Positions 18,265 to 27,545 of a stretch of DNA of 64,000 bases are shown piece after piece. A program made the position numbers and the translations under genes. Source of the stretch: Lignipirellula cremea (GTDB taxonomy: Bacteria; Planctomycetota; Planctomycetia; Pirellulales; Pirellulaceae); contig NZ_CP036433.1 of NCBI RefSeq assembly GCF_007751035.1, positions 7,359,001-7,423,000 of the forward strand, in the 5' to 3' direction. Within the stretch, counting starts at the first letter, position 1. The number at the start of each line of letters is the position of its first letter. The notes below the pieces were generated by a model, which was not told the origin of the DNA, did no database searches, and saw only the letters and a list, made by a program, of their open reading frames with translations.

Positions 18265-19971
18265 ATGACAAAGTTAGCAGCGACCGGCGAACCAACGACC
18301 TCCGCCGCGGCTTCTCCCGATCAACGTCTGCCTGTTCTGCCGCCGATCCGCAACCGCTGCTTTTCCGCCATTTTTCTAGCCGTGGGGCTGGTGATCTGGG
18401 GATTCGATCTGCTGGGTGATCACCAGGCCGGCAAACTGGTGCTGCTGGTCGCGTGCTGTGCGGCCCTGCTTTCGCCGTTTATCTGGTTCACTTTTTTCAG
18501 CGGACGCCGCGGGCCCAAACGCTTTATTCCGGCCGCCTTGCTGTTGGCGACGATTGCCGCGCCGTTTTCGGTGCTGCGGGTGGACGAGTTCTCCGGCGAG
18601 CTGATGCCGCACTTTAATTGGCGCTGGGCCGCCAAACCGGATACACAGCTGGAGATCCCGCCGACTCCCGCCGTCACTGCCGAGACCACGCCGGCGGTCG
18701 ACATGCTGACCGTTACGCCTTACGATTTTCCTGGCTTCTTCGGCCCGGATCGGAACTTGCGGGTCGACAGCGTGAGTCTGAACCAGGACTGGCAAACGCA
18801 CCCGCCAGAGAAAATCTGGGAACATCGAATTGGCGCCGGCTGGGGATCATTCGCCGTGGTCAACGGCTTTGCCGTCACCATGGAACAACGGGGCGAGCGG
18901 GAACTGGTCACCTGTTACGAAGTCGAAACGGGCAAGCTGCGGTGGTCCCACGGCATCGATGCCCGCTATAGTACGCTCATTGCCGGCGTCGGTCCCCGAT
19001 CCACCCCCACGATCGATGAAGGCCGGGTCTATGCGCTGGGCGCGACGGGCGTGCTGCGTTGCCTGGACGGCGCAACGGGGCGGCAACTGTGGCGGAAAGA
19101 CCTGCTCCAGGTGCTCAACATTCCGGCCGAAGCCGAGGCCGAACAGATCCTCTACGGACGGGCCAATTCGCCTTTGATTGTCGATCAGCTGGTGGTGGTT
19201 CCCGGCGGCGGAGTCGACGCCCAGTCGGCCGTTTCTCTGATCGCGTTTGACAAAACGACCGGCGACGAGGTCTGGCGGGGCGGATCCGACCAGATCAGCT
19301 ACGCTTCGCCCCGGCTGGCGACCCTGCTCGACCAGGAACAAATTGTCAGCGTCAACGAATCCTCGGTCAGCGGACATGATCCCGCCACCGGCAAGGTCCT
19401 CTGGCAGTTTGAGTGGGAAGGCGACAGCGCGACCGAATCGAATAACTCCCAGCCGATACCGATCGGCGACGACCGCCTGTTTATTTCCAAAGGCTACAGC
19501 GTCGGCGGATCGCTCCGGCAACTGGAGCGCGACGCGAACAATCACTGGACGGTGACCGAAGTCTGGTCCAACTACCGTTTGATGAAAACCAAGTTCACTA
19601 GCGCCGTCTATGCGGACGGCTATCTCTATGGACTGAGCGACGGCATCCTGGAATGCGTCGAAGCCGCGACCGGCGAGCAGATGTGGAAAAAGGGACGCTA
19701 CCACCAGGGACAAATCCTGGCGGTCGGCAATTCGCTGCTGGCGACCGATGAACTGACGGGCGAAGTCATCCTGGTGCAGATGACGCCCGAAGGCGCGCAC
19801 GAAAAAGGCCGCTTCCAGGCGATCGACAGCGACAAAATCTGGAACAACCTGGCGATCTATGGACCGTATCTGCTGGTCCGGGACGCCCAGCGAGCCGCCT
19901 GCTGGAAACTGCCTCTGCATACGGATCTGAGCCAGCCGGCCGCGGCAGAGCCGCTCACCAGCATGCCGTGA
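18265..19971 (+). CDS. Membrane-anchored PQQ-type beta-propeller protein
   Basis: 568 residues from the ATG at 18265. Three hydrophobic helices lie between about 30 and 105 (FLAVGLVIWGFDLL, LVLLVACCAALLSPFIWF, FIPAALLLATIAAPFSVL). From about 150 on there is a PQQ-enzyme-like eight-blade propeller, with strands such as CYEVETGKLRWSH, CLDGATGRQLWRKD, AFDKTTGDEVWRGG and GHDPATGKVLWQFEW. The PFAM family covers quinoprotein dehydrogenases and BamB-like scaffolds. Key PQQ and calcium ligands are not evident, so a structural or signalling propeller is more likely than a dehydrogenase. It ends 12 bases from the convergent DUF1501 gene. Confidence 0.85.
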   Translation: MTKLAATGEPTTSAAASPDQRLPVLPPIRNRCFSAIFLAVGLVIWGFDLLGDHQAGKLVLLVACCAALLSPFIWFTFFSGRRGPKRFIPAALLLATIAAPFSVLRVDEFSGELMPHFNWRWAAKPDTQLEIPPTPAVTAETTPAVDMLTVTPYDFPGFFGPDRNLRVDSVSLNQDWQTHPPEKIWEHRIGAGWGSFAVVNGFAVTMEQRGERELVTCYEVETGKLRWSHGIDARYSTLIAGVGPRSTPTIDEGRVYALGATGVLRCLDGATGRQLWRKDLLQVLNIPAEAEAEQILYGRANSPLIVDQLVVVPGGGVDAQSAVSLIAFDKTTGDEVWRGGSDQISYASPRLATLLDQEQIVSVNESSVSGHDPATGKVLWQFEWEGDSATESNNSQPIPIGDDRLFISKGYSVGGSLRQLERDANNHWTVTEVWSNYRLMKTKFTSAVYADGYLYGLSDGILECVEAATGEQMWKKGRYHQGQILAVGNSLLATDELTGEVILVQMTPEGAHEKGRFQAIDSDKIWNNLAIYGPYLLVRDAQRAACWKLPLHTDLSQPAAAEPLTSMP

Positions 19972-19983
19972 TCGACAGGGCCG

Positions 19984-21408
19984 TTAGCGGATGGCCAGCA
20001 CGCCGGGGTTCTTTTCGATGCTGGCCAGCGCCCGCTTCAGATCGGTGGGCAGATCGGGAATCAGCCGCGCTTCGGCATAGTCGAACAGCGTGTGGAAAAT
20101 AGTCGCCAGCAGGTCGTCGGGTGTTTGCGGCACGCCGACTGCTTCGCCCGCGTCGCGGGTGGAACGGCCGATATCCTGGCCGGCCGTCAGTCCGCCGCCG
20201 TAGAGCATCAGCGGCGCCAGCTTGGGCCAGTGGTCCCGTCCGCCGTTCTTGTTGATGCGGGGCGTGCGGCCCATCTCTCCGCAACATACCAGCAGGATGT
20301 CGTCCGACAGGCCGCGGTCTTCGCAGTCTTCGATAAAGGCCGACACCGCATGGTCGAACGGCTCAATCACCAGCTGCTTCCCTTCGGCGACCGCCACATT
20401 ATTGCTGTCGGCGTGGAAGTCCCAGACAAACTCGGAATGGATCGTGATGAAGCCGCAGCCCGCCTCGCACAACCGCCGGGCCAGCAGCAGCATTTTCCCC
20501 AGTGTTTTCGTGTGGGCCGTGTACCAGGGAATGTTGTTCCGTGTCTTGTCCCCGGCGTAGCTCCACAGCCGTGGGTTATAGTACTGGCTGGTATCGTACC
20601 GGGCGACGGTGCGCGGATCTTCTTTGGAAAGATCGAATGCGGAAGCCACGCCTTTGAGGACCAGGTCGAGGGCCTGCGCCTGGATGCCGCTGAGGCCGTC
20701 CATCTCCACGACGGCGTCGAACTGGCGGCGAGCTCCGTCGAGGCTCTTGAGCAGGTTCCGCCGATTATCGAACCGGTCCCGCGGCAGCGTCAGATTCATG
20801 GCCTCCTGCAGGGGCCCTTTGCCGCCGGGGACGAACGGGGCATACGCCTTGCCCAGGCCGCCGACGGCGTCGAACTTGCCGAACCGCTCGCCCAGGGTTT
20901 TCTGGTCCCCATCAATCGACTGGGGAATCATGAACATGGAGTTGGGCAAGCCCGTTTCGGGATGGTTGACTCCGGCGACCCGCGCGTAGGCGGATCCAAT
21001 CGAGGCGTCCCCCAGCTGCTTGCTGACCAGCGGAGCCACGCCGCCGTGGCCTGTGTTCGTCTGGTAGTTCCGCACCACCGCCATCCGATGGGCGTGCTGC
21101 GCCAGTTGCGGCAGAGAGCTGCCAAACCGGATGCCGGGCACGGAGGTCGGGATCTCTCCGCCGACGCTGGCGATTTCCGCCGGCGCGTCGACCTTGGGAT
21201 CGAACGTTTCCAGCTGGGACGGCCCGCCTTGCTGGAACAAACAGATGACCGACTTGCCCGTGACTGGACTGCGGGCCCCGCCGCCTTGCGCCTGTCGCGA
21301 ATTGAGCATCGGCAACGCCAGGCTGCCGAGCGCTGCTCCGCCAATCTGCATGAAATAGCGACGGCCCAGTTGACGACGTTGCGACAACGAATCCGATAGG
21401 GTCAACAT
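19984..21408 (-). CDS. DUF1501 (sulfatase-like fold) Tat-exported protein
   Basis: 474 residues from the ATG at 21408, preceded by AGGA. The twin-arginine-type signal GRRYFMQIGGAALGSLALP suggests export in folded form. DUF1501 motifs follow: ICLFQQGGPSQLETFDPK, TGHGGVAPLVSKQLG, FITIHSEFVWDFHADS, VCCGEMGRTPRINKNGGRDHWPK. The family belongs to the alkaline-phosphatase/sulfatase-like fold and is greatly expanded in planctomycetes; its biochemical role is not established. It is usually paired with DUF1549/DUF1553 cytochrome-type genes, but none lies here. The neighbours are a convergent propeller gene and an unknown minus-strand gene. Confidence 0.92.
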   Translation of the reverse strand: MLTLSDSLSQRRQLGRRYFMQIGGAALGSLALPMLNSRQAQGGGARSPVTGKSVICLFQQGGPSQLETFDPKVDAPAEIASVGGEIPTSVPGIRFGSSLPQLAQHAHRMAVVRNYQTNTGHGGVAPLVSKQLGDASIGSAYARVAGVNHPETGLPNSMFMIPQSIDGDQKTLGERFGKFDAVGGLGKAYAPFVPGGKGPLQEAMNLTLPRDRFDNRRNLLKSLDGARRQFDAVVEMDGLSGIQAQALDLVLKGVASAFDLSKEDPRTVARYDTSQYYNPRLWSYAGDKTRNNIPWYTAHTKTLGKMLLLARRLCEAGCGFITIHSEFVWDFHADSNNVAVAEGKQLVIEPFDHAVSAFIEDCEDRGLSDDILLVCCGEMGRTPRINKNGGRDHWPKLAPLMLYGGGLTAGQDIGRSTRDAGEAVGVPQTPDDLLATIFHTLFDYAEARLIPDLPTDLKRALASIEKNPGVLAIR

Positions 21409-21783
21409 GGCGTGGATTCCTGTTAAACAAGCGCGAACGACCCGCCGCCAGTTCCCGCGTCCCTGCCTGCGACCAGCGGGCCGCAACAGCAAACGCGTAG
21501 ACTGAGGCAAGTCAACGACGTTTGTTATCTTACGCGATCGCAACGCATCAAGCGATAAGGATTTGTTACTTTCCGACGGATTGGCGGATGCCCGGCCCTC
21601 GCAAGAATCGGGGCGAGGCTGCGCGTCGGCAACCAAGGCGGATCGTCAACAGGCCCAAAAAACCCTCGCCTGGTCCTCCGTCAAAACGAAGAATCCCAGC
21701 TCACGTAGCGGACCTGGCCACAAGTCCCTCTCCCCCAAAGCGGACTCGCCCCAAAGCCCCGTAGTGGACTCACCCACAAGTCC
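21409..21783. other. Intergenic stretch with short imperfect repeats
   Basis: No gene recognised. Two 25-base units, GTAGCGGACCTGGCCACAAG with TCCCT (21705-21729) and GTAGTGGACTCACCCACAAG with TCCCT (21761-21785), match at 20 of 25 positions. A shorter related piece (GCGGACTCGCCCCAAAG) lies between them. The unit is weakly palindromic (GGACT...AGTCC). It looks like a small dispersed intergenic repeat whose last copy runs into the end of the neighbouring gene. Confidence 0.55.
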
Positions 21784-22287
21784 CTAATCTCTGCTCTCTG
21801 CTTCCTGCGAGGCCGATCGCAGGTACAGCACCCAGACCGCGTTGTCGGTTTCAAAAACGAACTTCTCCTGGCGTTCCGTCGCGGGAAAAGATTCTCCCGT
21901 CACCAGATGTACGCGGGCCGGGGTAAGGGCCGTTTCAAATCTGTAGATCAGGTCGGCGATGAACACCTGCTGGGCGTCTTCGCTGCGTAATGACATGATT
22001 CCCGGCAGGCTATCCTCGGCCGTATCGAGAAAACCAAACAGCCACTTCCGGAGCGAACCTGCCAGCTCCGCGGGCCATTGCGGCACCAGCAACAGGGAAA
22101 GATCGGGCGATGTCTGCCCGTAATGACTGCCCACGGCCTCGGCCAACTCGCCGGGCGCGCGGACCTCTTCCAGACGGAACGCATACCGGGTCACGGCGGT
22201 GGTATTGAAGCGCGCGAACGTTTCCAGAACGCCGCTTAGTACGCCGACGGCGAAGTGCCTGTCAAACAAGGTGCGTTCGGTATCCAT
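21784..22287 (-). CDS. Hypothetical protein, no family recognised
   Basis: 167 residues from the ATG at 22287. The sequence has normal mixed composition: MDTERTLFDRHFAVGVLSGV, SPDLSLLLVPQWPAELAGSL, VFIADLIYRFETALTPARVH, FVFETDNAVWVLYLRSASQE. It has no signal peptide, membrane span, cysteine cluster or catalytic motif. A strong ribosome site is absent. It is divergent from the DUF1080 gene. The good codon texture and lack of an alternative frame support a real soluble cytoplasmic protein, but I do not recognise its function. Confidence 0.62.
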   Translation of the reverse strand: MDTERTLFDRHFAVGVLSGVLETFARFNTTAVTRYAFRLEEVRAPGELAEAVGSHYGQTSPDLSLLLVPQWPAELAGSLRKWLFGFLDTAEDSLPGIMSLRSEDAQQVFIADLIYRFETALTPARVHLVTGESFPATERQEKFVFETDNAVWVLYLRSASQEAESRD

Positions 22288-22620
22288 GGGACAATCGACC
22301 GGCAGTTGCCGAATCGCGTTCTGGAGAAGGGAAAGTAACCGAGCGCCGTCTGCGATGGGAAACTCTTGGAGAAACTGAAGACGTCAACAGGGAAAGGAAC
22401 AAGGCTCGTCTCCACTCGGCTAGGGGACGATGCGTCCTGCGGGGATCCGTACGGCAGGCTCAATTCCTCGACCTTTCCCCCTTGATTCTAAAGCGGCAAA
22501 CGAAGATTGGGAAGATTGATACACTTTTACGGGCCAATCAACTATCCTGGTAAGCGTCGGTTTGCCAATTCTGTACTCAGGCAAACCTGGAAAAACCCTG
22601 CCTGCTCCCAGGAACCCTCG
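22288..22620. other. Divergent intergenic region, no gene recognised
   Basis: Between the unknown minus-strand gene and the DUF1080 gene. It is less GC-rich in the last ~120 bases. TTGATA (22515-22520) could be a -35 box, but no convincing -10 lies at the right distance. No repeats or RNA structures stand out. Confidence 0.45.
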
Positions 22621-23280
22621 ATGAAAATCACCCTGATGAAGTTTGCCGCCCTGGCGGCTCTGATCCTGTCTCCCGCCCTGGCCATCGCCGAAGAAGGCTG
22701 GACGCCCCTGTTCGACGGCAAAACGCTCACAGGCTGGACGCAGAAAAACGGCACCGCCAAATACACCGTGGAAGACGGCGCTGTCGTCGGCCGCACCGAA
22801 GTCGGCAGCCCCAACTCGTTCCTCTGCACGGACAAGTCCTACGGCGATTTTGAACTCGAATTTGAAGTCAAAGTCGACAACGGCCTGAACTCGGGCGTGC
22901 AGATCCGCTCGCAAACCAAAGACACCCCCACCGGCCGCGTCAACGGCCCGCAGGTCGAGATCGAATCCGGCCCGGCCGAAGCCGGCTATGTTTACGGCGA
23001 AGCGACCGGCCGCGGCTGGCTCACCCCGCCGGAACGCCTCAAGCCGCACGCCAAATTCAAGAACGAAGAATGGAACAAGTTCCGCGTGGTCGCCCAGGGT
23101 CCCCGCATCCAGACCTGGATCAACGGCGAACCGATCGAAGACCTGACCGACGCGGAAATCTACAAAACGCATCCCGCTGGCTTTATCGGCCTGCAGGTGC
23201 ACGGCATCGGCAAGAATTCTGGCCCGTTTGAAGTTTCGTGGAAGAACATCCGCATCCGCGAACTGAAGAGCGACAAATAG
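22621..23280 (+). CDS. DUF1080 / 3-keto-disaccharide hydrolase-domain secreted protein
   Basis: 219 residues with a signal peptide (MKITLMKFAALAALILSP, then ALAIAEE), preceded by AGGA. DUF1080 motifs: GWTPLFDGKTLTGWTQKNG, SFLCTDKSYGDFELEFEVKV, GLNSGVQIRSQ, QVEIESGP, GRGWL, NKFRVVAQGPRIQTWINGEP, GFIGLQVHG. The family has a concanavalin-like jelly roll and includes 3-keto-glycoside hydrolases. It is very abundant in planctomycetes and linked to polysaccharide breakdown. Length and all landmark strands are normal for a single-domain member. A double hairpin with a T-tract follows, separating it from the PVC cytochrome gene. Confidence 0.93.
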   Translation: MKITLMKFAALAALILSPALAIAEEGWTPLFDGKTLTGWTQKNGTAKYTVEDGAVVGRTEVGSPNSFLCTDKSYGDFELEFEVKVDNGLNSGVQIRSQTKDTPTGRVNGPQVEIESGPAEAGYVYGEATGRGWLTPPERLKPHAKFKNEEWNKFRVVAQGPRIQTWINGEPIEDLTDAEIYKTHPAGFIGLQVHGIGKNSGPFEVSWKNIRIRELKSDK

Positions 23281-23318
23281 TCGTCCGCCTGGGTGCGGCT
23301 ACTGACCGTCAACAACCG

Positions 23319-23346
23319 GGTCGCCTTTCCTGAGCGAAAGGCGACC
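23319..23346 (+). repeat. Perfect inverted repeat downstream of the DUF1080 gene
   Basis: GGTCGCCTTT (23319-23328) pairs with AAAGGCGACC (23337-23346) around loop CCTGAGCG. It is followed by TTCT only, so alone it is a weak terminator. It stands directly before a second hairpin that has a proper T-tract. Confidence 0.8.
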
Positions 23347-23362
23347 TTCTGCCTGGATTTTC

Positions 23363-23399
23363 CGCCGTCTTTTTCCTGGGAAAGACGGCGTTTCTTTTT
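23363..23399 (+). terminator. Intrinsic terminator after the DUF1080 gene
   Basis: A perfect 10-bp stem CGCCGTCTTT/AAAGACGGCG (23363-23372 with 23381-23390), loop TTCCTGGG, then TTTCTTTTT. Its T-tract ends only 17 bases before the next start codon, so that gene's own promoter must lie within or before the terminator. Confidence 0.88.
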
Positions 23400-23416
23400 A
23401 GAGGGGAACCCCTGCT

Positions 23417-25885
23417 ATGTGCGTGCGTCTGGCTGTTTTCGTTGCTGTGGCTGCAGGCGTCTGCCCGGCTGTTGTCGTGCAGGGAGAGGAGCCGCAAGTG
23501 CTCGACAAGCACTTCCGTCTGCAGCAGGTCGCCGCCGCGCCGGACCTGGTCACGCCGATCGGGCTGACCTTCGACGGGCGAGGGCGACTGCTGGTGATCG
23601 AATCGCACACGCACTTTCCACCCAAGGATTACCAGGGGCCGAAAAGCGATCGCATCCGCCTGCTGGAAGACAAGAACGGCGATGGCCAGATCGATCGCTT
23701 TCATACCTTTCACGAAGGACTGACCGCCGCCATGAGCCTGCGGGCGGGTCCCGACAACTGGATCTACGTGGCGACCCGCTCCCGGATCTTTCGCTTGCGG
23801 GATACGGACGGCGACGATACGGCCGATGAAGAGTTCGTGCTGGCCCGACTGGAAACGCCCGGCCAGTACCCGCATAACGGCCTGGGCGGACTAGCGCTCG
23901 ACGGGCAAGGGAATCTGTACTTCGGCCTGGGCGAGAATCTGGGCGCCGACTACTCCCTGATTGGCGCCGACGGAACCACCTACCGCGGCGGGGGCGAAGG
24001 CGGGAACGTCTATCGCATCGGCCTCGACGGCACAGGGCTGACCCGCATCGCCACCGGGTTCTGGAACCCGTTCGGCATGTGTGTTGATCCGGCCGGACGG
24101 TTGTTCGCCGTGGGGAACGATCCGGACTCGCAGCCGCCCTGTCGCCTGGTGCAGGTGGCCATGGCGGGCGACTATGGCTTCCAGTTCCGTTACGGCCGTA
24201 GCGGACGGCACCCGCTGCAGGCCTGGAACGGCGAGCTGCCCGGCACGCTGCCGATGGTCGCCGGCACCGGTGAAGCGCCGTCGGCCGTGATTCCGTACGC
24301 CGGGGCCCTGTGGACCGGCAGCTGGGGCGATCATCGGGTCGAGCGGTTTCGCCTGGCGCCCCGGGGGGCGTCCTGGACGTCGACCCTGGAAACGGTCGTC
24401 CAGGGGGACGAGAATTTCCGGCCGGTCGATTTTGCCGAAGGGCCCGACGGTTCGCTCTATTTCACCGACTGGGTCGACCGCAGTTACCCGGTGCACGGCA
24501 AAGGACGACTCTGGCGATTGTCGAAAACAGAAGCGAAACCGGGCGCGGAACCCGCCGACGCCTGGCCTGGAAAAACAAAAGCCGAACTGCAGGCGGCAAA
24601 GATGATGTCAGAACCTGACATGGCGGCGCTCGCGTCCGACGACCCGTTCCTCCGCCAGGCCGTGGTGGCCGGACTGGTCCGGCAGCCGAAGCTGCTCCAG
24701 CAGATCGAAGGGCTGGCCCTCCCCGATCCGCGGCAGCGGATCGGCTACCTGCAGGCTGTCCGCTGGCAGGCCGAGGAGCAGCAGACGCCCCCGGCGAAGT
24801 TCACCTCGCTACTGCAGAAAGCACTACAGGATCCGTCGGCCGAGGTGCGGCTGATGGCCGTCCGCTGGATCGCCGACCACAGTCTGGTCGCCATGCGCGG
24901 CGAGGTGGAAGGGCTCCTCAAGGCCGGGCCGATGACGCCGGCCCTGTTCCAGGCCGTGCTGGGAGCGCTCGAGTGGCTCGATGAAGCCAAATCGGGCCTG
25001 CCGCGAAACGGCGAGTACACCCACTACCTGGAGAAGTTTCTCGCCGATGAAAAAAGGGCGCCCGCCCTGCGAGTGATGGCGCTCCGTTTGCTGCCGGCCG
25101 AACACGCGGCAGTGAGCGTTCCCGAGCTGAAGAAGCTGCTCGACAACGGCTCGCCGGAACTGCGCCGTGCGGCCGTGCGTCTGCTCGCCTTAAGCGACGA
25201 CCCCCAGCGGATGGCCGTGCTGGCGGAACAGGCCGTAGACGCCTCCGCCGACGAAGCGCTGCGGGCTGACGCGGTCTTTGGTCTGGGACGAACAGCCGAC
25301 ACGGCGAGCGAACTGCTGCAGCAACTGGCCCGCGAGGATTCAGCCGCCGGACGCGAAGCGGCGATCGCCGTGCGTCTGGCCCGCCGGGAGCCGCTGCAGG
25401 CAGAAACCAAACCGGCGCCGGAGGAAACGGACCGCTGGCTGGAACTGCTGGCCGATCCGGGCGACGCCGAAGCCGGCTGGCGGGTGTTCTTCGACAGTCG
25501 CCGCGGCGGCTGTGTGAACTGCCACCGTTACCAGGGGCAAGGGTCCGATGTGGGCCCCGATCTGACGGAAGTCGGCAAGCGGCTCACGCCGCAGCGACTG
25601 CTGGAATCGATCCTGCAGCCCAGCCGCGAAGTTGCCCCGCTGTTCGTCCCCTGGGTGCTCGCCACGGACGACGGCAAAGTGCGGGCCGGTCTGTCGCAAG
25701 GCGTCACCGCCGACGGCAAGAGCGAGCGTTTCATCGGCGTCGACGGCAAGCCGTTCGTGCTGCTGCTGGAGTCGATCGAAGTGCGCAAACCGTCGCCCCT
25801 TTCGATCATGCCGCAAGGGCTGGAGAAAGCCCTCACGCTCGAAGATCTCCGCAACCTGAAAGCGCTGTTCGCCCCGGCGCCGTGA
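23417..25885 (+). CDS. PVC-type dehydrogenase/cytochrome c protein (NHL-type propeller, HEAT repeats, heme domain)
   Basis: 822 residues with a signal peptide at the N-terminus (VFVAVAAGVCPAVVVQGEE). Residues about 40-370 form the planctomycete membrane-bound-dehydrogenase propeller (LTFDGRGRLLVIESH, DKNGDGQIDRF, GPDNWIYVATRSRIF, RDTDGDDTADEE, FAEGPDGSLYFTDWVDRSY). A HEAT-like helical region covers roughly 400-660. The C-terminal PVC-type cytochrome has one heme site, GCVNCHRYQGQG (Cys699, Cys702, His703), and GPDLTEVGKRL. It is probably a periplasmic electron-transfer protein acting in sugar or amine oxidation; the substrate is unknown. The start codon follows a terminator by 17 bases. Confidence 0.92.
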   Translation: MCVRLAVFVAVAAGVCPAVVVQGEEPQVLDKHFRLQQVAAAPDLVTPIGLTFDGRGRLLVIESHTHFPPKDYQGPKSDRIRLLEDKNGDGQIDRFHTFHEGLTAAMSLRAGPDNWIYVATRSRIFRLRDTDGDDTADEEFVLARLETPGQYPHNGLGGLALDGQGNLYFGLGENLGADYSLIGADGTTYRGGGEGGNVYRIGLDGTGLTRIATGFWNPFGMCVDPAGRLFAVGNDPDSQPPCRLVQVAMAGDYGFQFRYGRSGRHPLQAWNGELPGTLPMVAGTGEAPSAVIPYAGALWTGSWGDHRVERFRLAPRGASWTSTLETVVQGDENFRPVDFAEGPDGSLYFTDWVDRSYPVHGKGRLWRLSKTEAKPGAEPADAWPGKTKAELQAAKMMSEPDMAALASDDPFLRQAVVAGLVRQPKLLQQIEGLALPDPRQRIGYLQAVRWQAEEQQTPPAKFTSLLQKALQDPSAEVRLMAVRWIADHSLVAMRGEVEGLLKAGPMTPALFQAVLGALEWLDEAKSGLPRNGEYTHYLEKFLADEKRAPALRVMALRLLPAEHAAVSVPELKKLLDNGSPELRRAAVRLLALSDDPQRMAVLAEQAVDASADEALRADAVFGLGRTADTASELLQQLAREDSAAGREAAIAVRLARREPLQAETKPAPEETDRWLELLADPGDAEAGWRVFFDSRRGGCVNCHRYQGQGSDVGPDLTEVGKRLTPQRLLESILQPSREVAPLFVPWVLATDDGKVRAGLSQGVTADGKSERFIGVDGKPFVLLLESIEVRKPSPLSIMPQGLEKALTLEDLRNLKALFAPAP

Positions 25886-26147
25886 TTCGCAGAAAGTCGT
25901 CTTTCGCTCGGTGAGAGTACGCATCCTGTCTTCTGCAGAAGGGGAACTCCCGCCCTTTTGCGATTGCGGGATCGAAGCAAAGCAGGCCTCGCAGGCAACA
26001 GAGCGGCGCAAGCCCATCGTCGTACTTTGGCGCCATTGCTTCCATCAAACTGGTCGGGCAGGAGCGCCCAACCTACAGCGTTTACCCAGCACGCAGTAAT
26101 TAAATCGACGTGCGGAGCAAAAGACGCCTGTCCTGCGTCGGCCTTCC

Positions 26148-27407
26148 TTAACGCACGATCTGTTCGCCGCGAATAAGATCGTCGAAGGTCTGACGGGCGC
26201 GCACCAGGTGCGGTTCGCCGTCGACCAGCATCACTTCAGCCGACATCGGCTTGGAGTTGTAGTTCGACGACATCACAAAGCCGTAAGCGCCGGCGCAGCC
26301 GATGACCAGATGCTCGCCGACGTTGGCGGCGGGCAGGTCGCGCTGGGAGACAAAGCCGCCTTCTTCCTGCGTGAAGATATCGCCTGACTCGCACAGCGGG
26401 CCGCCCACGACCACCGGCCGCAGCGACCGTTCGACCGCGGCGGCGATCGCCATTGGATGGTACGCCCCGTACAGAATCGGGCGGGCCAGATTGTTGAAAC
26501 CGGCGTCGACCAGGTAGAACGTGTTGTCGCCCATCTGCTTCACGGCCCGGATCTCGGCCAGCAGATAGCCGGCCTCGGCGACGAGGTAACGGCCCGGTTC
26601 GACTTCCAGCGACAGACGATGACCGAACGCCTCGCTAAGGCGATTCCGCGTGGCGTCCCACAGGTCAAAATAGCGGTCAATGTCGACGTACGTTTGCCCT
26701 TCCTTGTACGGAATCGGCAGACCGCCGCCGGCGCTGATCGAGGTGATTGTGCGGCCGACCGCCAGGGCCGTTTGTTCCAGCGACCCGCACACCTGCGACA
26801 GGTGTTCAAAGTCGGTGCCGGAACCGATATGCATATGCAGGCCCGTGATCTGCATGCCGTACAAGTCGGCCCGGCGCAGACAATCGTCGATCTGGTTGTG
26901 CCAGATGCCGTGCTTCGACTGCTCGCCGCCGGTGTTGGTCTTCTGGCTGTGGCCGTGGCCGAAACCCGGATTGATGCGTAGCGTCAGATTGCTGCCGGGC
27001 GCCACGACACCCAACTGGTCGATCATGTCGGGCGAACCGGCGTTCACATGCAGGCCATGCTCGCGGACCAGGTCAATTGCTTCCTGGTCGAACAGGTCCG
27101 CGGTGAACACAATCTGCGGAGGATCGCCGCCGGGCTTATAGCCGGCCGCCAGCGCGCGGCGGACTTCGCCGGCGCTGACCGCATCGACCAGCACCCCTTC
27201 GCGACGGACCAGATCGAGCACCGCCAGGTTGGAGTTAGCTTTCTGGGCGTAACGGATGACATCGAACCGCTTCAGGTCGGCGATCCGCTCTTTAATTTTG
27301 GACGCTTCATAAACATACAGCGGGGTGCCAAAACGACGGGCCAGCTCAGCGACCGACAGGCCGCCAATCTCCGTCATGCGGACAGGAAAGGGCGTATATT
27401 CGGGCAT
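26148..27407 (-). CDS. lysA: Diaminopimelate decarboxylase
   Basis: 419 residues from the ATG at 27407. It converts meso-diaminopimelate to lysine, the last step of lysine synthesis, in the cytoplasm. Fold-type III PLP enzyme motifs are complete: Lys56 in RYAQKANSNLAVL binds PLP, GLHMHIGSGTDF contacts the phosphate, SAGGGLPIPY is the glycine loop, EVEPGRYLVAEAG binds substrate, and GGPLCESGDIF carries the cysteine and aspartate from the second subunit. The final VLYGAYHP-like strand is ILYGAYHP. Length is normal. The frame is open to 27527, but that part is unrelated to the family. It is not in an operon with dapA/dapB; the MazG-like gene lies about 140 bases upstream on the same strand. Confidence 0.96.
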   Translation of the reverse strand: MPEYTPFPVRMTEIGGLSVAELARRFGTPLYVYEASKIKERIADLKRFDVIRYAQKANSNLAVLDLVRREGVLVDAVSAGEVRRALAAGYKPGGDPPQIVFTADLFDQEAIDLVREHGLHVNAGSPDMIDQLGVVAPGSNLTLRINPGFGHGHSQKTNTGGEQSKHGIWHNQIDDCLRRADLYGMQITGLHMHIGSGTDFEHLSQVCGSLEQTALAVGRTITSISAGGGLPIPYKEGQTYVDIDRYFDLWDATRNRLSEAFGHRLSLEVEPGRYLVAEAGYLLAEIRAVKQMGDNTFYLVDAGFNNLARPILYGAYHPMAIAAAVERSLRPVVVGGPLCESGDIFTQEEGGFVSQRDLPAANVGEHLVIGCAGAYGFVMSSNYNSKPMSAEVMLVDGEPHLVRARQTFDDLIRGEQIVR

Positions 27408-27545
27408 AAAAACGCAGCGGTAAAAGGAACGTAAAGGAAGTCGAAGCCAGACGTTTCGGGTATTGGCACGAACGCAGGATAGCGGTTCAAGGCTCTCTAT
27501 CGTCGCCAAAGGGGCCCATTCTTGCAATGGGCGGATGGGACCCGT

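Noticed and set aside
26040-26090. Integration site or mobile-element end near lysA
   Set aside because: Only a short 4-bp-stem palindrome (GGGCAGGAGCGCCC) is present, with no integrase, target duplication or terminal repeats.
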